From the NCBI GenBank assembly GCA_050732995.1, contig JBOHSA010000171.1, positions 1 through 21,741 of the forward strand: a stretch of DNA of 21,741 nt, written 5' to 3'. The DNA is from JBOHSA01 sp050732995 (GTDB lineage Bacteria; Gemmatimonadota; Gemmatimonadetes; Gemmatimonadales; GWC2-71-9). Numbering within the stretch: position 1 is the stretch's first letter; each line of letters begins with the position of its first letter. Below the pieces are notes generated by a model. The model saw only the letters and a program-made list of their open reading frames with translations, did not search any database and was not told the DNA's origin. The position numbers and the translations under genes were made by a program. Shown here in pieces: positions 13,214 to 20,129 of this stretch.

Positions 13214-14929
13214 ATGACCGCCGACACGCCTCCGGTCGACCTGTTGAGGGATCTCGTCGCGGCCCTGGAGCCGGCGTTTCGGCTCGATCAACTGGTGGCG
13301 TTGTCGCGGGAGCGCGCGTTGTATCACGCCTGGGACCGGCTGCTGAAACGCTACGTCGCGCTGCGGGTCCATCTGATTCCAGCCTCGCCGGGGCGCGCGT
13401 GGTTTCTGCGCGAAACGGAGACCCTGGCGGCGCTCGATCACCCGGCCATCCGCCACGCCTACGCGGCGGGGGAATCGGGCCGTTTCGCCTACCGCACGGC
13501 CAACTGGATCGACGGCGAGAGCCTGGCGGAGGCGATCCGGCGCGGCCCCCGTCCCATTCCCACGGCGTTGTCCTTGATTCGTGACTTGCTGGGCGCCCTG
13601 GAGCACGCGCACGCGCGGGGGATCATCATGCGCCGCATCGTGCCGACGACCCTGATGCTCGACAGTTCCGGCCGCGGCGTGATCACGGATCTGCGGTACA
13701 GCAACTGGTGCCTGGCCCACGTTCCGCCGGAAGACGCGGCGGGCGCGGTCGCGTTCACCGCCCCGGAGGTGCGCGCCGGCGGCGCCGGTGACCCCGCCTC
13801 CGACGTCTACACGGCGGGTGCCATCGTGTATTTCGCCCTGACGGCCCAGGAGCCCGCGGCAGACCCGGCCGCCATCGTGCCCCCCCGCCGCATCCGGCCG
13901 GCCGTCCCCACGGCGGTCGAGCGCGTCCTACTCCGGGCGCTCCATGGGGCGCCCCCGCCCCAGGGCCGGTATTTCACGGCCACAGAGATGCTCGAGGACT
14001 TCGTGAGCGACGCCGGTGTGTTTCACGAGCCGGCGGCGGCGCCGCCCGTGGCGGAGTCGGGCTTCGAGCGTCGGCTGCGGCGCGCGCTGGGCGACGACTA
14101 CGAGCTGCTGGAGGAGATCGGGGCCGGCGGGTTCGGCCGCGTGTACCGGGTGCGGGACCTCGGGCTCGAGCGCGAAGTGGCGATGAAAGTGCTGCACCCG
14201 GCCCTCACCGCCGATCCCGGCGTCGTGGAGCGGTTCCGCCGCGAGGCACAGCTGGCCGCCCGCCTGCGGCATCCCAACGTCGTCGGCATCTACGACATCA
14301 TGGGGCGGGCCGGGTTGCAGTGGTACACCATGGAGCTGGTGCCGGGCCAGAGCCTGGCGCAGTTGGTGCAGCACCAGGGTCCGCTTCCGCTGGATCGGAC
14401 TCTGCGGATGCTCACGGAGGCTCTGTCCGCCCTCGAGCACGCGCACGCGCTGGGCCTGGTGCATCGGGACCTCAAGCCCGAGAACATGCTGCTTGAGCCC
14501 GACGGGCGGTTGCGGATCACCGACTTCGGCCTCGCGCTCGCGCTGCGGGGCGGGGGGCGGTTCGGCGGCGCGTCTTCCCGCAGCGGCACGCCGCAGTTCG
14601 CGGCCCCGGAGCAGCTCCTGGGGGAGAAGGTCGACCAGCGGGCGGATCTGTATTCACTCGGCGCGGTCGCCTACTTCTCGCTGCTCGGTCGGCCGCCGTT
14701 CGCGGGCGTCACGGCGGAGGCGATTCTCGCGCAGCAGACGGCCGGGGCGCCGCCGGACCTGAGTGCCCAGCGGCCGGACGTCCGGCGTGAGCTCGAGACC
14801 GTGCTGCGCCGCGCGCTCGCCGGCGATCCGGCGCACCGGTTCCAGACCGCCGCCGAGTTCCGAGACGCCCTGAGACGCGCCACGGGCCGATTCCTGCGGC
14901 GACTGGGGGCGTTCCTGCGCGGAGAGTAG
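13214..14929 (+). CDS. Tandem pseudokinase-Ser/Thr kinase (Hanks type), cytosolic
   Basis: 571 aa with two kinase folds and no TM helix. The C-terminal domain (~288-550) has all catalytic residues: Gly loop GAGGFGRVY, Lys325 in VAMKVL, Asp419 in HRDLKPENML, Asp437 in the DFG, and an APEQ segment. The N-terminal domain (~15-265) keeps the fold landmarks (LEHAHARGII, FTAPEVR, DVYTAGAIVYF), but VAIK is VALR (Arg51), HRDLKPEN is MRRIVPTT (catalytic Asp replaced by Arg141, Lys and Asn also lost), and DFG is DLR (Asp159 kept). It should not transfer phosphate and is a likely regulatory pseudokinase. The substrate is unknown; the nearby two-FHA protease is a plausible reader of its phosphothreonines (inference). 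ATG 13214 was chosen over TTG 13202. Convergent with the ABC-2 permease gene, with only 11 bp between stops. Confidence 0.93.
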   Translation: MTADTPPVDLLRDLVAALEPAFRLDQLVALSRERALYHAWDRLLKRYVALRVHLIPASPGRAWFLRETETLAALDHPAIRHAYAAGESGRFAYRTANWIDGESLAEAIRRGPRPIPTALSLIRDLLGALEHAHARGIIMRRIVPTTLMLDSSGRGVITDLRYSNWCLAHVPPEDAAGAVAFTAPEVRAGGAGDPASDVYTAGAIVYFALTAQEPAADPAAIVPPRRIRPAVPTAVERVLLRALHGAPPPQGRYFTATEMLEDFVSDAGVFHEPAAAPPVAESGFERRLRRALGDDYELLEEIGAGGFGRVYRVRDLGLEREVAMKVLHPALTADPGVVERFRREAQLAARLRHPNVVGIYDIMGRAGLQWYTMELVPGQSLAQLVQHQGPLPLDRTLRMLTEALSALEHAHALGLVHRDLKPENMLLEPDGRLRITDFGLALALRGGGRFGGASSRSGTPQFAAPEQLLGEKVDQRADLYSLGAVAYFSLLGRPPFAGVTAEAILAQQTAGAPPDLSAQRPDVRRELETVLRRALAGDPAHRFQTAAEFRDALRRATGRFLRRLGAFLRGE

Positions 14930-14940
14930 AGCTTACCGAT

Positions 14941-15978
14941 TCAGCGCCAGCGGAAGATGCGCAGGGCGATCGCGAAGCTCAGCGCGCCCCACACGACCAC
15001 GACGGCCAGCGGCGCGCCGAGGCTCGCCACGGCGGCGCCGTCGATCATGATCGCGCGCAGCGCGTCGTTCACCGCCGTGAGCGGCAGCGCCTTGACGAAC
15101 GGCTGCATCGCCTCGGGAAAGCGCGCGTAGGAGAAGAACGTCCCGGACAGCATCCACATCGGCAGCATGACGAGGTTCATGAGCCCCGAGACCGCCTCGA
15201 TCGTGCGGGCGCGGCTCGCCACCAGCAGGCCGAGCCCTGAGAACGAGAGCGAGCCCAGCACGGTGATGCCGGCCAGCGCCGCGATCGAGCCGCGCACGCC
15301 CACGTCGAACATCCACCAGCCGAACCCGACCAGGGCCGCGATCTCGAGCACGAGAAACACGAGGCGTGACAGGATGAACGACAGCAGGTAGTGACCGCGG
15401 CGCATCGGCGTCGCCATGAAGCGCTTCAAGAGCTTCTTGTTGCGGGCCTGCACCACCGAGAACCCCACGCCCCACAACCCGCTTCCCATCAGGTTCATGC
15501 CGAGCAGGCCGGGAATGAGAAAGTCGATGTAGCGCGACCCCGGCTCGGTCACGCGCTCGTCGAGCACGGCGACGGCGTCGGCGCGCCCGCCGGCCCGCTG
15601 CAGGACCGCGTCGACCTCGAGGCGCGCGAGGCGGCTCTCCGTCCGGGTCGAGTCGTAGCGGTACACCAGCGTGTCACCCGGGATGACCAACAACGCGATC
15701 CGCCCCGCGCGCAGCCGCCGCCGACCCTCCGCCGGCTCGTAGGTCACCGCCGTCAGCGCGGGGGAGGCGTCGAGCGCCGCGGCGAGCGCGCGGTCCGGGG
15801 CACCCCGCGTCGGTACGACCCCGACGCGCAGCTCCCCGGGCCCCGTGCTGCGGAACGCGATCCCGAGGGCGAACGCCAGGACGATGGGGAAGCCGAAGAC
15901 CCAGAACACCGCCTCGGGTTCGCGGTAGAACTCGCGCATCCGGGTGAGCGTGAGCTGGACGAGTGCATGATCACGCAT
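14941..15978 (-). CDS. ABC-2 type transporter permease
   Basis: 345-aa exporter membrane subunit. One TM helix near residues 23-42 is followed by a ~120-residue extracytoplasmic domain and then five more hydrophobic segments from ~165 to the end, the standard ABC-2 layout. Diagnostic parts are RYIDFLIPGLLGMNLMGSGL, RNKKLLKRFMATPMRR (cytoplasmic coupling segment) and LPMWMLSGTFFSYARFPEAM. The start ATG 15978 lies inside the end of the ATPase gene, so the stop of one and start of the other overlap by 8 bp; translation is probably coupled. It is the last gene of the six-gene leftward run. Transported molecule (drug, lipid or polysaccharide) cannot be told from sequence. Confidence 0.93.
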   Translation of the reverse strand: MRDHALVQLTLTRMREFYREPEAVFWVFGFPIVLAFALGIAFRSTGPGELRVGVVPTRGAPDRALAAALDASPALTAVTYEPAEGRRRLRAGRIALLVIPGDTLVYRYDSTRTESRLARLEVDAVLQRAGGRADAVAVLDERVTEPGSRYIDFLIPGLLGMNLMGSGLWGVGFSVVQARNKKLLKRFMATPMRRGHYLLSFILSRLVFLVLEIAALVGFGWWMFDVGVRGSIAALAGITVLGSLSFSGLGLLVASRARTIEAVSGLMNLVMLPMWMLSGTFFSYARFPEAMQPFVKALPLTAVNDALRAIMIDGAAVASLGAPLAVVVVWGALSFAIALRIFRWR

Positions 15979-16957
15979 CGCGCAGATGCCGGCCGGTCAG
16001 AGACACGAACACGTCTTCCAGCGTGGCGTGGTGGGTGGTGAGCAGCGTGAGCTCGGCGCCCTGCTGCTCGACCGCCTGCAGCAACCGCGGGACGGCCCGA
16101 TGCACTTCCTTCACGGTGAGCGCGATCCGGTCGTGAATGAGGCGGCTGGACGTCGCGCCCGTCAGGCGCGCCACCTCGTCGGGCGCGGGGCGATCCTGCC
16201 CCGGGGCGAGCGCGTACTCGACGACGTGGTCGGCCCCGAGCGACGCGATGAGCGCCGCGGGCGTTCCGAGCGCGATCACCTTGCCGTGATCCATGATCGC
16301 CACCCGATCGCACAGCCGCTCCGCCTCCTCCATGTAATGGGTCGTAAGCAGCACGGTCCCACCCCCCGCCCGGAACCGCCCGATGACGTCCCAGAGCTGG
16401 CGGCGGGACTGGGGATCGAGCCCGGTCGTCGGCTCGTCGAGAAACAGCAGGTCGGGCCGGCTGACGAGGGCGCAGGCCACCGCCAGCCGCTGTTTCTGAC
16501 CCCCCGAGAGCTTGCCCACCCAGGAGCCGCGCTTCTCTTCCAGCGCCACCAGCTCGAGGACCTCGTCCACCGTGTGCGACGCACGGTAGAAGCTCCGGAA
16601 CAGCTGGAGGGTCTCTGCGACGGTGAGTTTCTCGCCGAGCTGCGTCTCCTGCAGCTGGATGCCGAGCCGCTCCCGCAGCGCCCGGCCGCCGGCACCGTCG
16701 CTCCACCGCATCCCCAACACCTCGACCTCCCCCTCGTCGGCGGGGGTCAGCCCCTCCAGAATCTCGATGGTCGTGGTCTTGCCGGCACCGTTCGGTCCCA
16801 GGAGGCCGAAGCACTCCCCCGCTTCGACCGTCAAGTCGAGCCCGGCCACGGCGACGACGGGAGGCGAGGGATAGCGCTTGACGAGACCGCGTGCCCGGAT
16901 GGCCGGGGGCGAGATGGAGGCGGGCGAGAGTGGAGTGCGGACCGGTGCTGTTACGAT
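15971..16957 (-). CDS. ABC-2 exporter ATP-binding protein with non-canonical start
   Basis: Nucleotide-binding subunit (~328 aa) paired with the permease at 14941-15978. Walker A GPNGAGKTT (Lys60 counting from the proposed start), Q-loop, signature LSGGQKQRLAVA, Walker B LLFLDEPTTGLDP and H-loop LLTTHYMEEAE are intact, and a DUF4162-like C-terminal region follows. The frame has no ATG, GTG or TTG between deep inside the upstream gene and GTG in VVAVAGLDL, which is already inside the domain. I place the start at ATC 16957, which overlaps the upstream TAA (ATCGTAA), because the conserved protein begins soon after (AIRARGLVKRY). ATC initiation, a frameshift from the upstream gene or a sequence error are all possible. 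Start confidence is low; family confidence is high. Confidence 0.85.
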   Translation of the reverse strand: MVTAPVRTPLSPASISPPAIRARGLVKRYPSPPVVAVAGLDLTVEAGECFGLLGPNGAGKTTTIEILEGLTPADEGEVEVLGMRWSDGAGGRALRERLGIQLQETQLGEKLTVAETLQLFRSFYRASHTVDEVLELVALEEKRGSWVGKLSGGQKQRLAVACALVSRPDLLFLDEPTTGLDPQSRRQLWDVIGRFRAGGGTVLLTTHYMEEAERLCDRVAIMDHGKVIALGTPAALIASLGADHVVEYALAPGQDRPAPDEVARLTGATSSRLIHDRIALTVKEVHRAVPRLLQAVEQQGAELTLLTTHHATLEDVFVSLTGRHLRDA

Positions 16958-17313
16958 GGTTTCTTCTCGTCCATCGCGGACTTCAACGACTGGTCGAGCT
17001 GCATGGTGAGGCTGGTCACGCCTTCCAGCAGGCCCCGGATCTTGAAGTTGATCCCGCCGCCGCCCCGGCTGGCGAGCACGGCCAGCGCTCCCGCGGTATC
17101 CCCGAGCGTCCCGACGCTGGCGGTCAGGGCGCGCTGCCGCAGCTGGGACAGCTCGCGAGCGATGGTGCCGCAGAGGTTGTCGATCACCTTGCCCTTGGCG
17201 GCACGGTTCGAGTCGAGCTCGTTCACGAGGCGCTTCACGTGCTCGACGACCTGTTGGAAGTGCCTGATCTCCTCGATCCGCCGCACCTGGTTGGGCGAGA
17301 GCTTTTCCGCCAT
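16951..17313 (-). CDS. Hypothetical protein, 120 aa
   Basis: I do not recognise this family. It is a soluble, mostly helical, charged protein (MAEKLSPNQVRRIEEIRHFQ start) with a short Gly-rich turn at about residues 83-87 (SRGGGGINF) and a Lys-rich end (DEKKPS). No signal peptide, TM or obvious catalytic motif. It begins 3 bp after the phosphatase stop and ends overlapping the proposed ATPase start, so it is tied to both neighbours. Codon usage is like that of the surrounding genes and an RBS-like GCGAGAG region is absent, consistent with translation coupled to the phosphatase gene. It could be an accessory factor for the exporter, but only position suggests it. Confidence 0.75.
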   Translation of the reverse strand: MAEKLSPNQVRRIEEIRHFQQVVEHVKRLVNELDSNRAAKGKVIDNLCGTIARELSQLRQRALTASVGTLGDTAGALAVLASRGGGGINFKIRGLLEGVTSLTMQLDQSLKSAMDEKKPS

Positions 17314-17316
17314 GCG

Positions 17317-18903
17317 TCAGCGCAGCGCTTCGGCCAGGACGCGCCCGTCGAGTAGCGACAGCGGCGTGAGACCGAGCAGGCGAGCGAGCGTGGGCGCGAT
17401 GTCCACCGTGGCGGCCCGCCCCGTGTACGTCCCCGGCTTCACGCCCCGCCCCCACAGAATCAGGGGCACGTGCGCGTCCAGCTCCGACGGCTGGCCGTGC
17501 ATGGCGATGGGGAAACCGTCCCACACGGAATACTCCTTCAGCGTGACGACCAGCACGACGCCCGCGTCGGGCGCGAGGTGGTGCAGCCAGCGCCGCGCCA
17601 CCGCATCGGTCGCCGTATCCGCGCGGGCGAGCTCGGCCGGCCCATTCACCCGCGCCACGCCGGGAACCGCGAGGATCCGGGCCGTGAGGCTCTGCAATAC
17701 GCTGTCGACGCTCACGCCGGCGGCGGTCAACCGGCCGTTGTCCTGGAGGAACAGCATGCCGGTGTCGAAGGCGAGCCAGGCCCGCGGCGGGGTCGCCCCC
17801 GCGAGCTGGTCGAGCTGGCGATTGGTCGCGGCCACCAGCGAGTCCAGCGACACGCGTGTGGCGTCGGCGTGGCCCCGCTGGCGCGAGACTTCGGGGTACG
17901 GCGTGACGCCATGATCGGCAGTCAAGGCGATGAGGACCCCGCCGCGGCCGTACCGCCGGAACAGCGTTCCCAGGAACCAGCCGAGGTAGCGGTCCAACCG
18001 CAGCACCTGGTCGTGCAGCTCCCGGGAATCCGGGCCGAACGCGTGTCCGATCGCGTCGGTTGACGAGAGGCTCACCGCCAGGAGGTCGGTCGTGCCGCGA
18101 CGGCCCAGCCGCAGCGCCTCGGCGCCGGCGAGCGCGAAGGCGAGCGTCAGGGAATCCATCCATGGCGTCCCGGCGTACACCGCCGCCGCCGCCGCGCTGT
18201 CCGTCGGGGTCTCGTACGGGAAGGTGCTCCGGCCGCGGTTCTCCCAGGGCGCTTCGTCCGGCTCGGGGTAGGACGTTTCCGAGAGCAGCAGCGTCCAGCG
18301 CGTGCCCGCCGCCTTGAAGGGCACCCGTCGCGCGTTGAAGGTCCGAACCCACGCCGGTAGCGAATCGGCGTAGTAGCGGCTGGTGGTGAACAGGCCCGAC
18401 TGGTACCAGTAGACCTGCTCCTTGGCGGCGCCGACCGGCAGGATGGCGCCCCGGTCCTTGCGGCTGACCGACAGCGCGCGTGCGCGCGGGTCCTTGGCCT
18501 TCAGCCAGTCGAAGAACGCCGTGCCCCGGAACCGGCGTGGGGAGGCGCCCGGCCCGTTGGGCGCCGCGAGCAGCGGCGCCGCCGTGTCCTGCACCCCGGC
18601 CGCGTTCGTCAGGATGCCGGTGTGCGCCGGCCAGCGGCCGGACAAGACGGTCGCGTGTCCCGGGGCCGTCTCGGTCAGCGCGTGATCCTGATAGGCGCTG
18701 GCGAAGACCGCCCCCTCGGCGACGAGGGTCGGGAACCCGCCGACGAGCTGCGACTTCCAGCGCTCCAAGTAGTCGGGCCGGAGCTGGTCCACCGTGATCA
18801 TCACGACCAGCTTGGGCCGCTGCTGGGCGGCGAGCGGGCGCAGCGGGAGGGGGGCGACGGCAACGCCGAGCACGGCGCAAGCGCGGAGTAAGGGTCGAGT
18901 CAT
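17317..18903 (-). CDS. PafA-like alkaline phosphatase superfamily protein, exported
   Basis: 528-aa periplasmic metallo-phosphomonoesterase. An N-terminal signal peptide (RPLLRACAVLGVAVAPLP... LAAQ, ~26 residues) is followed by the two-Zn alkaline phosphatase fold: Asp39 in VDQLRPDY, nucleophile Thr79 in TETAPGHATVLSG, Lys149/Arg151 in SRKDRGAILPVG (the PafA phosphate-binding pair), Asp283/His287 in SSTDAIGHAFGPDS, Asp330/His331 in TADHGV, and His469 in MHGQPSELDAHVP. The Thr nucleophile and K-x-R pair point to the PafA-type monoesterase rather than the PhoA or phosphodiesterase groups, so it may free phosphate outside the cell. ATG 18903 overlaps the upstream MFS stop as ATGA. A TACAAT hexamer six bases upstream lies inside the MFS gene and could be an internal promoter, unproven. 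Confidence 0.93.
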   Translation of the reverse strand: MTRPLLRACAVLGVAVAPLPLRPLAAQQRPKLVVMITVDQLRPDYLERWKSQLVGGFPTLVAEGAVFASAYQDHALTETAPGHATVLSGRWPAHTGILTNAAGVQDTAAPLLAAPNGPGASPRRFRGTAFFDWLKAKDPRARALSVSRKDRGAILPVGAAKEQVYWYQSGLFTTSRYYADSLPAWVRTFNARRVPFKAAGTRWTLLLSETSYPEPDEAPWENRGRSTFPYETPTDSAAAAAVYAGTPWMDSLTLAFALAGAEALRLGRRGTTDLLAVSLSSTDAIGHAFGPDSRELHDQVLRLDRYLGWFLGTLFRRYGRGGVLIALTADHGVTPYPEVSRQRGHADATRVSLDSLVAATNRQLDQLAGATPPRAWLAFDTGMLFLQDNGRLTAAGVSVDSVLQSLTARILAVPGVARVNGPAELARADTATDAVARRWLHHLAPDAGVVLVVTLKEYSVWDGFPIAMHGQPSELDAHVPLILWGRGVKPGTYTGRAATVDIAPTLARLLGLTPLSLLDGRVLAEALR

Positions 18904-20129
18904 GCCTTAATTGTAGCCGCTGCCGGACGTTCGCGCGGCTCGCGGAACGCGAGGAGACCGGCGACCGCCACGATGACCGCGGCCATGGAGAAGGGGACGC
19001 CATGCCCCAGTTTGTCGAACACGATGGTCGCACCCACGGGACCGAGGATGCTCATGATACCCCGGAAGGTCTGTTGGGCCCCCATGATGAGCCCCAGCTC
19101 GTGCTTCTCGGTGCGCTGGCTCACGAGGGAGGTGGAGGCCGGGAAGAGGAGCGCGGTTCCCACCGGGGCGAGCACCAGGAAGAGAATGAAGAGCAGCATG
19201 GCCGGTGCCGCCGGCATGAGGGCGGCGGGGAGGGGCATCAAGGCGAGCCCCAGACCGAGCAGGATCGTGCCGGTCTGCATTGTCCGCACTTCGCCGAAGC
19301 GCTCGTTGAACCAGCCGACCAACCACACGCGCATCAAGACGCCGACGATGCCGAAAATCGGAAAGAAGTAGCCGATGGTCTCCTCGGTGACGGCATAGGT
19401 GCTCTTGAGGTACAGCGCGAGCACGCCGATCAGGACGTTCAAGGCCAGCATCCCCACGACGTAGATCCAGATCACGCGATGGGCGGGGAGCGTCGGCTGG
19501 CGGAGGATGTCCCACAGAGCCTGCCCGACGGAGCGCCCGGATCCCGGCGGGAGGTGGCGCCCGCTCGGGGTCGTCGTGTGGCCCCGGAGCACGTGCGACT
19601 CCGACAGCCACTTCCACGCGAACGCCACGCTGACCAAGACGAGGGCTGCGCCCACGGCGCCTGGGACCGCCGTCCCGAACCGCCGAGCCACCGAGCCGAT
19701 CACCGGGCCGATGACCACGCCCGCGCTCGTGGCCGCCGAGAGCCAGCCCAGCGCCTTGGCGCGCTCGGCAGGCGCCATGGTGTCCGCGACGTACGCCTGC
19801 GCCACGCCGGTTGTGCCCCCGCCCAGCCCCTGCACGATGCGGGAGGCGAACAGCATCCACAGCGAGTCCGCGAACCCGAAGATCAGGTATGCGAAGGCGG
19901 AGGCGCCGAGGCCGATGAGCATCACGGGCCGGCGGCCGTAGCGGTCGGAGAATTTGCCCCACACCGGGGACGAGATGAGCTGGGCCACCGCGAACGACGC
20001 GATCAAGGGGCCCACCAGCCACTCCGGCGCCTGAAGCCGGAGCGCGTAGAACGGCATCAGCGGAGCCACGAGCATCAAGCCCAGCATATCCACGAAGCAC
20101 ACGGCCATCAGGACGGCCAGGCGCTTCAT
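18900..20129 (-). CDS. MFS transporter, drug:H+ antiporter-like
   Basis: 409-aa inner-membrane carrier with about twelve hydrophobic segments, close to the family size. The conserved loop between TM2 and TM3 is GKFSDRYGRRP at residues 58-68 (motif A), and VQGLGGGTTGVAQAYVADTM follows in TM4-5, as in TetA-type transporters. The central loop is the segment with HTTTPSGRHLPPGS. Start ATG 20129 has GGAG eight bases upstream, and it overlaps the stop of the ABC permease as ATGA; the stop overlaps the phosphatase start likewise. The much longer open frame extending to 21713 is antisense-style read-through and not used. Substrate unknown; efflux of a small lipophilic molecule or a solute taken up with the ABC system is possible. 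Confidence 0.92.
   Translation of the reverse strand: MKRLAVLMAVCFVDMLGLMLVAPLMPFYALRLQAPEWLVGPLIASFAVAQLISSPVWGKFSDRYGRRPVMLIGLGASAFAYLIFGFADSLWMLFASRIVQGLGGGTTGVAQAYVADTMAPAERAKALGWLSAATSAGVVIGPVIGSVARRFGTAVPGAVGAALVLVSVAFAWKWLSESHVLRGHTTTPSGRHLPPGSGRSVGQALWDILRQPTLPAHRVIWIYVVGMLALNVLIGVLALYLKSTYAVTEETIGYFFPIFGIVGVLMRVWLVGWFNERFGEVRTMQTGTILLGLGLALMPLPAALMPAAPAMLLFILFLVLAPVGTALLFPASTSLVSQRTEKHELGLIMGAQQTFRGIMSILGPVGATIVFDKLGHGVPFSMAAVIVAVAGLLAFREPRERPAAATIKA

Noticed and set aside
16951..16975. Programmed -1 frameshift joining the 120-aa protein to the ABC ATPase
   Set aside because: The local GAG AAG AAA codons do not form a proper X-XXY-YYZ slippery heptamer, and no stimulatory hairpin was evident.
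15986..17914. 642-aa plus-strand frame across the ATPase, the 120-aa gene and the phosphatase
   Set aside because: Crosses three well-supported minus-strand genes, low-complexity composition, no recognisable domain.
18910..18915. TACAAT just before the phosphatase start as a promoter
   Set aside because: It lies in the last codons of the MFS gene and has no -35 at 16-18 bp; the ATGA overlap already explains expression.
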